Notes: generated by a model from the sequence alone, not told the origin. Positions 1-12,981 are shown, counted from the first letter of the stretch. The stretch: DNA of 64,000 nt from Chaetoderma sp. LZ-2023a (GCA_034401795.1 CM067369.1:134743731-134807730); one strand, 5' to 3'. Numbers and translations are program-made.

Positions 1-57
1 TGTGTCAGTATATCAGACATGTGAAAACTGGTCGGCCAATCCTTGACTTTTAGTCTT

Positions 58-240
58 GGTGCGGTGGTCCAGTGGAAAGATGCCTGGTTGCTGATGCTAT
101 GCGGAGTTGCAGGATGACGGTTCGATCCCCCGACCGGGAAATGGTGATCAACAAATTAAACTAACGGGTGCAGCACTGTCGGCTAAGTTAGCACATGGAA
201 ATTGAAGCCGCACATTGCCAGTGCGTCAATAAAATAACAA
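58..240 (+). ncRNA. tRNA-like, SINE-like module (first of more than 30 copies)
   Basis: TGGTCCAGTGG at 65-75 fits the Pol III A-box consensus TRGYNNARNNG at every fixed position. GGTTCGATCCC at 119-129 fits the B box. The spacing is that of a tRNA with a long variable arm. The T-arm and acceptor pairings are poor, so this is a tRNA-derived promoter head rather than a working tRNA. It is followed by a body ending GTTGCCAGTGCGTCAATAAA and an A-rich tail, the usual SINE layout. The same body and tail, without the tandem context, recur at 11233-11325 and 22411-22503, which supports an originally independent SINE. The module repeats in every satellite unit at +345 steps. Whether any copy is transcribed cannot be told from sequence. 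Confidence 0.75.
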
Positions 241-3200
241 TACATATACTGCCAGAGCCGTGCTGGGGTCAGAGTACAATAGGCGTAAAAGCCTAGGATT
301 GATTGTGACAGATGCATCCACAGATAGTCCCATATGAATCGTCAGTGTGTCAGTATATCAGACATGTGAAAACTGGTCGGCCAATCCTTGACTTTTAGTC
401 TTGGTGCGGTGGTCCAGTGGAAAGATGCCTGGTTGCTGATGCTATGCGGAGTTGCAGGATGACGGTTCGATCCCCCGACCGGGAAATGGTGATCAACAAA
501 TTAAACTAACGGGTGCAGCACTGTCGGCTAAGTTAGCACATGGAAATTGAAGCCGCACGTTGCCAGTGCGTCAATAAAATAACAATACATATACTGCCAT
601 AGCCGTGCTGGAGTCAGAGTACAATAGGCGTAAAAGCCTAGGATTGATTGTGACAGATGCATCCACAGATAGTCCCATATGAATCGTCAGTGTGTCAGTA
701 TATCAGACATGTGAAAACTGGTCGGCCAATCCTTGACTTTTAGTCTTGGTGCGGTGGTCCAGTGGAAAGATGCCTGGTTGCTGATGCTATGCGGAGTTGC
801 AGGATGACGGTTCGATCCCCCGACCGGGAAATGGTGATCAACAAATTAAACTAACGGGTGCAGCACTGTCGGCTAAGTTAGCACATGGAAATTGAAGCCG
901 CACGTTGCCAGTGCGTCAATAAAATAACAATACATATACTGCCAGAGCCGTGCTGGAGTCAGAGTACAATAGGCGTAAAAGCCTAGGATTGATTGTGACA
1001 GATGCATCCACAGATAGTCCCATATGAATCGTCAGTGTGTCAGTATATCAGACATGTGAAAACTGGTCGGCCAATCCTTGACTTTTAGTCTTGGTGCGGT
1101 GGTCCAGTGGAAAGATGCCTGGTTGCTGATGCTATGCGGAGTTGCAGGATGACGGTTCGATCCCCCGACCGGGAAATGGTGATCAACAAATTAAACTAAC
1201 GGGTGCAGCACTGTCGGCTAAGTTAGCACATGGAAATTGAAGCCGCACGTTGCCAGTGCGTCAATAAAATAACAATACATATACTGCCAGAGCCGTGCTG
1301 GAGTCAGAGTACAATAGGCGTAAAAGCCTAGGATTGATTGTGACAGATGCATCCACAGATAGTCCCATATGAATCGTCAGTGTGTCAGTATATCAGACAT
1401 GTGAAAACTGGTCGGCCAATCCTTGACTTTTAGTCTTGGTGCGGTGGTCCAGTGGAAAGATGCCTGGTTGCTGATGCTATGCGGAGTTGCAGGATGACGG
1501 TTCGATCCCCCGACCGGGAAATGGTGATCAACAAATTAAACTAACGGGTGCAGCACTGTCGGCTAAGTTAGCACATGGAAATTGAAGCCGCACGTTGCCA
1601 GTGCGTCAATAAAATAACAATACATATACTGCCAGAGCCGTGCTGGAGTCAGAGTACAATAGGCGTAAAAGCCTAGGATTGATTGTGACAGATGCATCCA
1701 CAGATAGTCCCATATGAATCGTCAGTGTGTCAGTATATCAGACATGTGAAAACTGGTCGGCCAATCCTTGACTTTTAGTCTTGGTGCGGTGGTCCAGTGG
1801 AAAGATGCCTGGTTGCTGATGCTATGCGGAGTTGCAGGATGACGGTTCGATCCCCCGACCGGGAAATGGTGATCAACAAATTAAACTAACGGGTGCAGCA
1901 CTGTCGGCTAAGTTAGCACATGGAAATTGAAGCCGCACGTTGCCAGTGCGTCAATAAAATAACAATACATATACTGCCAGAGCCGTGCTGGAGTCAGAGT
2001 ACAATAGGCGTAAAAGCCTAGGATTGATTGTGACAGATGCATCCACAGATAGTCCCATATGAATCGTCAGTGTGTCAGTATATCAGACATGTGAAAACTG
2101 GTCGGCCAATCCTTGACTTATAGTCTTGGTGCGGTGGTCCAGTGGAAAGATGCCTGGTTGCTGATGCTATGCGGAGTTGCAGGATGACGGTTCGATCCCC
2201 CGACCGGGAAATGGTGATCAACAAATTAAACTAACGGGTGCAGCACTGTCGGCTAAGTTAGCACATGGAAATTGAAGCCGCACGTTGCCAGTGCGTCAAT
2301 AAAATAACAATACATATACTGCCAGAGCCGTGCTGGAGTCAGAGTACAATAGGCGTAAAAGCCTAGGATTGATTGTGACAGATGCATCCACAGATAGTCC
2401 CATATGAATCGTCAGTGTGTCAGTATATCAGACATGTGAAAACTGGTCGGCCAATCCTTGACTTTTAGTCTTGTTGCGGTGGTCCAGTGGAAAGATGCCT
2501 GGTTGCTGATGCTATGCGGAGTTGCAGGATGACGGTTCGATCCCCCGACCGGGAAATGGTGATCAACAAATTAAACTAACGGGTGCAGCACTGTCGGCTA
2601 AGTTAGCACATGGAAATTGAAGCCGCACGTTGCCAGTGCGTCAATAAAATAACAATACATATACTGCCAGAGCCGTGCTGGAGTCAGAGTACAATAGGCG
2701 TAAAAGCCTAGGATTGATTGTGACAGATGCATCCACAGATAGTCCCATATGAATCGTCAGTGTGTCAGTATATCAGACATGTGAAAACTGGTCGGCCAAT
2801 CCTTGACTTTTAGTCTTGGTGCGGTGGTCCAGTGGAAAGATGCCTGGTTGCTGATGCTATGCGGAGTTGCAGGATGACGGTTCGATCCCCCGACCGGGAA
2901 ATGGTGATCAACAAATTAAACTAACGGGTGCAGCACTGTCGGCTAAGTTAGCACATGGAAATTGAAGCCGCACGTTGCCAGTGCGTCAATAAAATAACAA
3001 TACATATACTGCCAGAGCCGTGCTGGAGTCAGAGTACAATAGGCGTAAAAGCCTAGGATTGATTGTGACAGATGCATCCACAGATAGTCCCATATGAATC
3101 GTCAGTGTGTCAGTATATCAGACATGTGAAAACTGGTCGGCCAATCCTTGACTTTTAGTCTTGGTGCGGTGGTCCAGTGGAAAGATGCCTGGTTGCTGAT

Positions 3201-6200
3201 GCTATGCGGAGTTGCAGGATGACGGTTCGATCCCCCGACCGGGAAATGGTGATCAACAAATTAAACTAACGGGTGCAGCACTGTCGGCTAAGTTAGCACA
3301 TGGAAATTGAAGCCGCACGTTGCCAGTGCGTCAATAAAATAACAATACATATACTGCCAGAGCCGTGCTGGAGTCAGAGTACAATAGGCGTAAAAGCCTA
3401 GGATTGATTGTGACAGATGCATCCACAGATAGTCCCATATGAATCGTCAGTGTGTCAGTATATCAGACATGTGAAAACTGGTCGGCCAATCCTTGACTTT
3501 TAGTCTTGGTGCGGTGGTCCAGTGGAAAGATGCCTGGTTGCTGATGCTATGCGGAGTTGCAGGATGACGGTTCGATCCCCCGACCGGGAAATGGTGATCA
3601 ACAAATTAAACTAACGGGTGCAGCACTGTCGGCTAAGTTAGCACATGGAAATTGAAGCCGCACGTTGCCAGTGCGTCAATAAAATAACAATACATATACT
3701 GCCAGAGCCGTGCTGGAGTCAGAGTACAATAGGCGTAAAAGCCTAGGATTGATTGTGACAGATGCATCCACAGATAGTCCCATATGAATCGTCAGTGTGT
3801 CAGTATATCAGACATGTGAAAACTGGTCGGCCAATCCTTGACTTTTAGTCTTGGTGCGGTGGTCCAGTGGAAAGATGCCTGGTTGCTGATGCTATGCGGA
3901 GTTGCAGGATGACGGTTCGATCCCCCGACCGGGAAATGGTGATCAACAAATTAAACTAACGGGTGCAGCACTGTCGGCTAAGTTAGCACATGGAAATTGA
4001 AGCCGCACGTTGCCAGTGCGTCAATAAAATAACAATACATATACTGCCAGAGCCGTGCTGGAGTCAGAGTACAATAGGCGTAAAAGCCTAGGATTGATTG
4101 TGACAGATGCATCCACAGATAGTCCCATATGAATCGTCAGTGTGTCAGTATATCAGACATGTGAAAACTGGTCGGCCAATCCTTGACTTTTAGTCTTGGT
4201 GCGGTGGTCCAGTGGAAAGATGCCTGGTTGCTGATGCTATGCGGAGTTGCAGGATGATGGTTCGATCCCCCGACCGGGAAATGGTGATCAACAAATTAAA
4301 CTAACGGGTGCAGCACTGTCGGCTAAGTTAGCACATGGAAATTGAAGCCGCACGTTGCCAGTGCGTCAATAAAATAACAATACATATACTGCCAGAGCCG
4401 TGCTGGAGTCAGAGTACAATAGGCGTAAAAGCCTAGGATTGATTGTGACAGATGCATCCACAGATAGTCCCATATGAATCGTCAGTGTGTCAGTATATCA
4501 GACATGTGAAAACTGGTCGGCCAATCCTTGACTTTTAGTCTTGGTGCGGTGGTCCAGTGGAAAGATGCCTGGTTGCTGATGCTATGCGGAGTTGCAGGAT
4601 GACGGTTCGATCCCCCGACCGGGAAATGGTGATCAACAAATTAAACTAACGGGTGCAGCACTGTCGGCTAAGTTAGCACATGGAAATTGAAGCCGCACGT
4701 TGCCAGTGCGTCAATAAAATAACAATACATATACTGCCAGAGCCGTGCTGGAGTCAGAGTACAATAGGCGTAAAAGCCTAGGATTGATTGTGACAGATGC
4801 ATCCACAGATAGTCCCATATGAATCGTCAGTGTGTCAGTATATCAGACATGTGAAAACTGGTCGGCCAATCCTTGACTTTTAGTCTTGGTGCGGTGGTCC
4901 AGTGGAAAGATGCCTGGTTGCTGATGCTATGCGGAGTTGCAGGATGACGGTTCGATCCCCCGACCGGGAAATGGTGATCAACAAATTAAACTAACGGGTG
5001 CAGCACTGTCGGCTAAGTTAGCACATGGAAATTGAAGCCGCACGTTGCCAGTGCGTCAATAAAATAACAATACATATACTGCCAGAGCCGTGCTGGAGTC
5101 AGAGTACAATAGGCGTAAAAGCCTAGGATTGATTGTGACAGATGCATCCACAGATAGTCCCATATGAATCGTCAGTGTGTCAGTATATCAGACATGTGAA
5201 AACTGGTCGGCCAATCCTTGACTTTTAGTCTTGGTGCGGTGGTCCAGTGGAAAGATGCCTGGTTGCTGATGCTATGCGGAGTTGCAGGATGACGGTTCGA
5301 TCCCCCGACCGGGAAATGGTGATCAACAAATTAAACTAACGGGTGCAGCACTGTCGGCTAAGTTAGCACATGGAAATTGAAGCCGCACGTTGCCAGTGCG
5401 TCAATAAAATAACAATACATATACTGCCAGAGCCGTGCTGGAGTCAGAGTACAATAGGCGTAAAAGCCTAGGATTGATTGTGACAGATGCATCCACAGAT
5501 AGTCCCATATGAATCGTCAGTGTGTCAGTATATCAGACATGTGAAAACTGGTCGGCCAATCCTTGACTTTTAGTCTTGGTGCGGTGGTCCAGTGGAAAGA
5601 TGCCTGGTTGCTGATGCTATGCGGAGTTGCAGGATGACGGTTCGATCCCCCGACCGGGAAATGGTGATCAACAAATTAAACTAACGGGTGCAGCACTGTC
5701 GGCTAAGTTAGCACATGGAAATTGAAGCCGCACGTTGCCAGTGCGTCAATAAAATAACAATACATATACTGCCAGAGCCGTGCTGGAGTCAGAGTACAAT
5801 AGGCGTAAAAGCCTAGGATTGATTGTGACAGATGCATCCACAGATAGTCCCATATGAATCGTCAGTGTGTCAGTATATCAGACATGTGAAAACTGGTCGG
5901 CCAATCCTTGACTTTTAGTCTTGGTGCGGTGGTCCAGTGGAAAGATGCCTGGTTGCTGATGCTATGCGGAGTTGCAGGATGACGGTTCGATCCCCCGACC
6001 GGGAAATGGTGATCAACAAATTAAACTAACGGGTGCAGCACTGTCGGCTAAGTTAGCACATGGAAATTGAAGCCGCACGTTGCCAGTGCGTCAATAAAAT
6101 AACAATACATATACTGCCAGAGCCGTGCTGGAGTCAGAGTACAATAGGCGTAAAAGCCTAGGATTGATTGTGACAGATGCATCCACAGATAGTCCCATAT

Positions 6201-8280
6201 GAATCGTCAGTGTGTCAGTATATCAGACATGTGAAAACTGGTCGGCCAATCCTTGACTTTTAGTCTTGGTGCGGTGGTCCAGTGGAAAGATGCCTGGTTG
6301 CTGATGCTATGCGGAGTTGCAGGATGACGGTTCGATCCCCCGACCGGGAAATGGTGATCAACAAATTAAACTAACGGGTGCAGCACTGTCGGCTAAGTTA
6401 GCACATGGAAATTGAAGCCGCACGTTGCCAGTGCGTCAATAAAATAACAATACATATACTGCCAGAGCCGTGCTGGAGTCAGAGTACAATAGGCGTAAAA
6501 GCCTAGGATTGATTGTGACAGATGCATCCACAGATAGTCCCATATGAATCGTCAGTGTGTCAGTATATCAGACATGTGAAAACTGGTCGGCCAATCCTTG
6601 ACTTTTAGTCTTGGTGCGGTGGTCCAGTGGAAAGATGCCTGGTTGCTGATGCTATGCGGAGTTGCAGGATGACGGTTCGATCCCCCGACCGGGAAATGGT
6701 GATCAACAAATTAAACTAACGGGTGCAGCACTGTCGGCTAAGTTAGCACATGGAAATTGAAGCCGCACGTTGCCAGTGCGTCAATAAAATAACAATACAT
6801 ATACTGCCAGAGCCGTGCTGGAGTCAGAGTACAATAGGCGTAAAAGCCTAGGATTGATTGTGACAGATGCATCCACAGATAGTCCCATATGAATCGTCAG
6901 TGTGTCAGTATATCAGACATGTGAAAACTGGTCGGCCAATCCTTGACTTTTAGTCTTGGTGCGGTGGTCCAGTGGAAAGATGCCTGGTTGCTGATGCTAT
7001 GCGGAGTTGCAGGATGACGGTTCGATCCCCCGACCGGGAAATGGTGATCAACAAATTAAACTAACGGGTGCAGCACTGTCGGCTAAGTTAGCACATGGAA
7101 ATTGAAGCCGCACGTTGCCAGTGCGTCAATAAAATAACAATACATATACTGCCAGAGCCGTGCTGGAGTCAGAGTACAATAGGCGTAAAAGCCTAGGATT
7201 GATTGTGACAGATGCATCCACAGATAGTCCCATATGAATCGTCAGTGTGTCAGTATATCAGACATGTGAAAACTGGTCGGCCAATCCTTGACTTTTAGTC
7301 TTGGTGCGGTGGTCCAGTGGAAAGATGCCTGGTTGCTGATGCTATGCGGAGTTGCAGGATGATGGTTCGATCCCCCGACCGGGAAATGGTGATCAACAAA
7401 TTAAACTAACGGGTGCAGCACTGTCGGCTAAGTTAGCACATGGAAATTGAAGCCGCACGTTGCCAGTGCGTCAATAAAATAACAATACATATACTGCCAG
7501 AGCCGTGCTGGAGTCAGAGTACAATAGGCGTAAAAGCCTAGGATTGATTGTGACAGATGCATCCACAGATAGTCCCATATGAATCGTCAGTGTGTCAGTA
7601 TATCAGACATGTGAAAACTGGTCGGCCAATCCTTGACTTTTAGTCTTGGTGCGGTGGTCCAGTGGAAAGATGCCTGGTTGCTGATGCTATGCGGAGTTGC
7701 AGGATGACGGTTCGATCCCCCGACCGGGAAATGGTGATCAACAAATTAAACTAACGGGTGCAGCACTGTCGGCTAAGTTAGCACATGGAAATTGAAGCCG
7801 CACGTTGCCAGTGCGTCAATAAAATAACAATACATATACTGCCAGAGCCGTGCTGGAGTCAGAGTACAATAGGCGTAAAAGCCTAGGATTGATTGTGACA
7901 GATGCATCCACAGATAGTCCCATATGAATCGTCAGTGTGTCAGTATATCAGACATGTGAAAACTGGTCGGCCAATCCTTGACTTTTAGTCTTGGTGCGGT
8001 GGTCCAGTGGAAAGATGCCTGGTTGCTGATGCTATGCGGAGTTGCAGGATGACGGTTCGATCCCCCGACCGGGAAATGGTGATCAACAAATTAAACTAAC
8101 GGGTGCAGCACTGTCGGCTAAGTTAGCACATGGAAATTGAAGCCGCACGTTGCCAGTGCGTCAATAAAATAACAATACATATACTGCCAGAGCCGTGCTG
8201 GAGTCAGAGTACAATAGGCGTAAAAGCCTAGGATTGATTGTGACAGATGCATCCACAGATAGTCCCATATGAATCGTCAG

Positions 8281-10970
8281 TGTGTCAGTATATCAGACAT
8301 GTGAAAACTGGTCGGCCAATCCTTGACTTTTTAGTTTTGGTGCGGTGGTCCAGTGGAAAGATGCCTGGTTGCTGATGCTATGCGGAGTTGCAGAATGGTG
8401 GTTCGATCCCCCGACCGGGAGATGGTGATCAACAAATTAAACTAACGGGTGCATCACTGTCGGCTAAGTTAGCACATGGTAATTGAAGCCGCACGTTGTC
8501 AGTGCGTCAATAAAATAAAAAATACATATACTGCCAGAGCCGTGCTGGAGTCAGAGTACAATAGGCGTAAAAGCCTAGGATTGATTGTGACAGATGCATC
8601 CACAGATGTCCCATATGAATCGTCAGTGTGTCAGTATATCAGCCATGTGAAAGCTGGTCGGCCAATCCTTGACTTTTAGTCTTGGTGCGGTGGTCCAGTG
8701 GAAAGATGCCTGGTTGCTGATGCTATGCAGAGTTGCAGAATGGCTGTTCGATCCCCCGACCGGGAGATGGTGATCAACAAATTAAACTAACGGGTGCAGC
8801 ACTGTCGGCTAAGTTAGCACATGGTAATTGAAGCCGCACGTTGTCAGTGCGTCAATAAAATAAAAAATACATATACTGCCAGAGCCGTGCTGGAGTCAGA
8901 GTACAATAGGCGTAAAAGCCTAGGATTGATTGTGACAGATGCATCCACAGATAGTCCCATATGAATCGTCAGTGTGTCAGTATATCAGACATGTGAAAGC
9001 TGGTCGGCCAATCCTTGACTTTTGGTCTTGGTGCGGTGGTCCAGTGGAAAGATGCCTGGTTGCTGATGCTATGCGGAGTTGCAGAATGGCGGTTCGATCA
9101 CCCCGACCGGGAGATGGTGATCAACAAATTAAACTAACGGGTGCAGCACTGTCGGCTAAGTTAGCACATGGTAATTGAAGCCGCACGTTGCCAGTGCGTC
9201 AATAAAATAAAAAATACATATACTGCCAGAGCCGTGCTGGAGTCAGAGTACAATAGGCATAAAAGCCTAGGATTGATTGTGACAGATGCATCCACAGATA
9301 GTCGCATATGAATCGTCAGTGTGTCAGTATATCAGACATGTGAAAGCTGGTCGGCCAATCCTTGACTTTTAGTCTTGGTGCGGTGGTCCAGTGGAACGAT
9401 GCCTGGTTGCTGATGCTATGCGGAGTTACAGAATGGCGGTTCGATCCCCCGACCGGGAGATGGTGATCAACAAATTAAACTAACGGGTGCAGCACTGTCG
9501 GCTAAGTTAGCACATGGTAATTGAAGCCGCACGTTGCCAGTGCGTCAATAAAATAAAAAATACATATACTGCCAGAGCCGTGCTGGAGTCAGAGTACAAT
9601 AGGCGTAAAAGCCTAGGATTGATTGTGACAGATGCATCCACAGATAGCCCCATATGAATCGTCAGTGTGTCAGTATATCAGACATGTGAAAACTGGTCGG
9701 CCAATCCTTGACTTTTTAGTCTTGGTGCGGTGGTCCAGTGGAAAGATGCCTGATTACTGATGCTATGCGGAGTTGCAGAATGGCGGTTCGATCCCCCGAC
9801 CGGGAGATGGTGATCAACAAATTAAACTAACGGGTGCATCACTGTCGGCTAAGTTAGCACATGGAAATTGAAGCCGCACGTTGCCAGTGCATCAATAAAA
9901 TAAAAATACATATACTGCCAGAGCCGTGCTGGAGTCAGAGTACAATAGGCGTAAAAGCCTAGGATTGATTGTGATAGATGCATCCACAGATAGTCCGATA
10001 TGAATCGTCAGTGTGTCAGTATATCAGACATGTGAAAACTGGTCGGCCAATCCTTGACTTTTTAGTTTTGGTGCGGTGGTCCAGTGGAAAGATGCCTGGT
10101 TGCTGATGCTATGCGGAGTTGCAGAATGGCGGTTCGATCCCCCGACCGGGAGATGGTGATCAACAAATTAAACTAACGGGTGCATCACTGTCGGCTAAGT
10201 TAGCACATGGAAATTGAAGCCGCACGTTGCCAGTGCGTCAATAAAATAAAAATACATATACTGCCAGAGCCGTGCTGGAGTCAGAGTACAATAGGCGTAA
10301 AAGCCTAGGATTGATTGTGACAGATGTATCCACAGATAGTCCCATATGAATCGTCAATGTGTCAGTATATCAGACATGTGAAAACTGGTCGGCCAATCCT
10401 TGACTTTTTAGTCTTGGTGCGGTGGTCCAGTGGAAAGATGCCTGGTTGCTGATGCTATGCGGAGTTGCAGAATGGCGGTTCGATCCCCCGACCGGGAGAT
10501 GGTGATCAACAAATTAAACTAACGGGTGCAGCACTGTCGGCTAAGTTAGCACATGGAAATTGAAGCCGCACGTTGCCAGTGCGTCAATAAAAAAAAATAA
10601 AAAATAAAAAATACATATACTGCCAGAGCCGTGCTGGAGTCAGAGTACAATAGGCGTAAAAGCCTAGGATTGATTGTGACAGATGCATCCACAGATAGTC
10701 CCATATGAATCGTCAGTGTGTCAGTATATCAGACATGTGAAAGCTGGTCGGCCAATCCTTGACTTTTAGTCTTGGTGCGGTGGTCCAGTGGAAAGATGCC
10801 TGGTTGCTGATGCTATGCGGAGTTGCAGAATGGCGGTTCTATCCCCCGACCGGGAGATGGTGATCAACAAATTAAACTAACGGGTGCAGCACTGTCGGCT
10901 AAGTTAGCGCATGGAAATTGAAGCCGCACGTTGCCAGTGCATCAATAAAATAAAAATAAAAATACATACA
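8281..10970 (+). repeat. Diverged edge of the satellite array
   Basis: From 8281 onward units differ from the homogeneous core by many shared changes: an extra T before the A-box region, GCAGAATGG in place of GCAGGATGACGG, GGGAGATGG in place of GGGAAATGG, and AATAAAAAATAC tails. Unit lengths become 346-359 bp. The unit at 10358 has an expanded A-rich tail near 10589-10612. The three units at 21204-22105 resemble these edge units rather than the core. Confidence 0.9.
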
Positions 10971-10986
10971 TACATACATACATACA

Positions 10987-11084
10987 TGAAATCGAAATTA
11001 ACTGGACAACCACCATCAGTGAAATCGAAATTAACTGGACAACCACCATCAGTGAAATCGAAATTAACTGGACAACCACCATCA
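10987..11084. repeat. 33-bp minisatellite, 3 units
   Basis: Three perfect or near-perfect units begin TGAAATCGAAATTAACTGG and continue CAACCACCATCAG (10987, 11020, 11053). They follow a (CATA)n tract at 10961-10986. The same three units are at 22165-22262 behind a longer (CATA)n tract. The open reading through them on either strand is a repeat translation. Confidence 0.95.
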
Positions 11085-11232
11085 TCTTAAAGTTGTCCAA
11101 TATTTTTAAGGCCATATCGCCTCGATAAAACCAAAATAACAAATCTCAGGCAATAAAATAAATTAAAAATATTTCCAATTTATTTTGAAAATTCTGAGCC
11201 AGCGCGTTAACCATATCACTACATACATACAT

Positions 11233-11325
11233 ACATACTAATGGGTGCATGACTGTCGGCTGGTTAGCACGTAGAAATTGAAGCCGCACGTTGCCAGTGC
11301 GATAATAAAAAATACATACTAGGAG
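11233..11325 (+). repeat. SINE 3'-body fragment
   Basis: The stretch from ACTAATGGGTGCATGACTG to GTTGCCAGTGCGATAATAAA matches the second half of the tRNA-like module in the satellite with a few substitutions. Here it is solitary, without the tRNA head. It is flanked by a (CATA)n tract at 11219-11237. The duplicate lies at 22411-22503. Confidence 0.8.
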
Positions 11326-11682
11326 TGCGCATTTGTAGCAATACCAGTACACGTTACTTTTAACAAACGTGTACACGTATTTGCCATTCTGCTGCAAAAA
11401 TTTAGTAAGAATATGATATCTATTATCCATTATTAAGTATAGAGGTGGAACGTGGTCGGGTTGGAAAATAAAATAATTTATTAACAACCCCCACACACAC
11501 ACCCCTCCCCTTGTGTCTACAGCGCCACAAAGCATTCAAAACACCATATTAGGGTTAATTTGACACACAAGATTGCGCAACTTGTTTATCGGCGATTCTA
11601 CACAATTCTGATTTGACCCCTGTCTGGGACAGATCAATATCAAGCAACAGCGATTCACCCTTTGATAGTCAGGCAAAGGCAG

Positions 11683-11795
11683 GATAACTGTTTGAAAATT
11701 TACCATTAGAATGACAGGCTCGGCGAGTCAGTCATTGCAGCGATAAATTTACAAAAATCGTCTTCTCTCGACATGCAAATAGAATTTAAGTAATG
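11683..11795. mobile_element. Palindromic MITE (TGACTGGCTC hairpin family)
   Basis: GAAAATTTACCATTAGAATGA and its imperfect inverted partner (TCATTGCAGCGATAAATTTAC) flank a short centre, followed by CGTCTTCTCTCGACATGCAAAT. The same fold recurs at 12982-13151, 23846-24030, 26355-26525, 55318-55460 and 62525-62655, so it is a dispersed non-autonomous element. The duplicate of this copy is at about 22861-22973. Confidence 0.65.
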
Positions 11796-12109
11796 ACATA
11801 TTCCTCAAGACCACAAAAGAGACTGTTTTTGACTGGCTTGACCATTAATAATGGAGTTGGCCAAAGGCTGGCAGCGCTCAGTCCACTGCGAGCTTAGATA
11901 AGTACCACACGCCACAGCATTCATTCTCATAAAAATCCCCATGAGCAGACCAAGAGATGATTGTTTTTGAAAATTTAGCATAGCAATGACTGAAAAGTTT
12001 TGTAACTGTGTACACGTCACCCATCCCTAATACATACATGTTGAGATCACGTGAGGGTGAGTAGTCTTAGAATATTCTCCAAATATTTTTTTACAGATTT
12101 TGTGGCTGC

Positions 12110-12312
12110 ATATCGGAATTTCTTGAGCGATGTAGACATTGCAGAAAAGTTCTAGATATAATTAGAAATGGCAGTTTTCAATAGCTTACATTTCATTTTA
12201 GATGAGAAAATGCTACGGGAGATGGCTGCACAGTGAGATATTGTGTCTAAACTAAGGAGTTCCAAGGCACAGAATCATGCAACACCTTCAACATCGGGAA
12301 ACAATATTTCTG
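12110..12312 (+). pseudogene. Possible decayed exons of an unidentified gene
   Basis: Two exon-like stretches are seen. After TTTTTTACAG an open run begins FVAAYRNFLSDVDIAEKF and stops. After CATTTCATTTTAG (acceptor ending 12201) a 111-bp stretch reads EKMLREMAAQ, a TGA, then DIVSKLRSSKAQ and a Ser/Thr-rich tail, and meets a GT donor at 12313. The TGA is present in both copies of the duplication (second copy about 23430-23655). If this was coding, it was already broken before the duplication. No family was recognised. The composition looks coding-like, but the call is weak. Confidence 0.25.
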
Positions 12313-12520
12313 GTAATATTCAGATATAGTTATTGTGATATTCTGATAAAGCTAACAAAACTATTAATGTTGTTTATATAATTGTCTATCAACGTACATT
12401 TTTAGCTCGCCTATTCAAAGAACCGAAGAGCTTAAGTTATCATCACGGTGTGAAGCAGCATCGTTAGTGTCGTATGCATTATTACCAGTTTTGGATAACT
12501 TCTGTTTAGCTCTGCTACAG

Positions 12521-12640
12521 TTAACCCTTTAATGGTTAAATTTGGTCGAGAAAATCTAAATGTTTCCCTTTTGAATGTCCATTTGCAGGGCAAAAGAAAT
12601 GTTTTTGAAAATTTAACACTGGAGTGACTGGCTCGGTTAT
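12521..12640. mobile_element. Truncated MITE, left part
   Basis: It begins TTAACCCTTTAATGG and runs through GTCCATTTGCAG to the first hairpin arm, ending GAGTGACTGGCTCGGTTATT. In copy 2 the same element continues into its second arm (GAGCCAGTCATTCTAGTGG at about 23961). Here it is cut at 12641 and joined to coding sequence, the left breakpoint of the missing block of about 2 kb. Confidence 0.7.
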
Positions 12641-12641
12641 T

Positions 12642-12920
12642 GGCCATCTGGAAATCATGATTGAAGCAGCCAAAGAACAGCAACTGTATGGAGAGGAGAT
12701 GTTGAGATATAACACCAGATATGACAACATCTATGAACACTCCCTTAACCATGTCACATCCTTAGAGGGGATTGGTGATGTTGAGGAATTTGTGCCAATT
12801 CTTTTAAAATTAAGGCCAGGCCTTAGGCATGTTGATCAGCCGACAAATGTTATGATAATGATGATTGATATGTTGATTAAAAGATTTAAGATTGTCAACT
12901 CTGAAAGCGAAGATAAGTGA
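12642..12920 (+). pseudogene. Exon-2 relic of the small secreted-protein gene (copy 1)
   Basis: The reading GHLEIMIEAAKEQQ through KIVNSESEDK and its stop is almost identical to exon 2 of the gene predicted at 24804-26293. It differs only in a few residues (EA in place of KV). The start of exon 2, its splice acceptor, the intron and exon 1 are all absent. Position 12641 joins instead to the middle of a MITE. The in-frame ATG at 12624 lies in MITE sequence and is accidental. This is best read as a dead copy made by a deletion of about 2 kb after the segment was duplicated. The downstream flank is retained. Confidence 0.6.
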
Positions 12921-12981
12921 CTGAGGTACATAATTTTTATTAATCTTTTCATGGTGAAGTCAGCCAAAACGAGCCTATCCA

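Larger units (their letters stand above)
1..10970 (+). repeat. 345-bp satellite array with embedded tRNA-like sequence
   Basis: The landmark TGTGTCAGTA recurs at 1, 346, 691, 1036 and so on to 8281, exactly every 345 bp (24 units). It then recurs at 8627, 8973, 9320, 9666, 10012, 10358 and 10717, with spacings of 346 to 359. A last partial unit ends in a (CATA)n tract near 10970, and the array continues off the left edge of the window. The first 24 units are almost identical, with scattered single-base differences (for example at 2119, 2474, 4258 and 7363). Each unit holds a tRNA-like/SINE-like half and a second half that includes CCTAGGATTGATTGTGACAG, also present at the end of the Penelope-like ORF near 21150. 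Short frames inside it (for example 8476-8679) exist only in drifted edge units and are not genes. Confidence 0.97.

Noticed and set aside
58..137. Functional tRNA gene
   Set aside because: A and B boxes are good, but the acceptor and T stems do not pair properly and the module is part of a SINE-like unit.
1..10970. CRISPR array
   Set aside because: There is no repeat-spacer alternation: the whole 345-bp unit is repeated, and the genome is eukaryotic.
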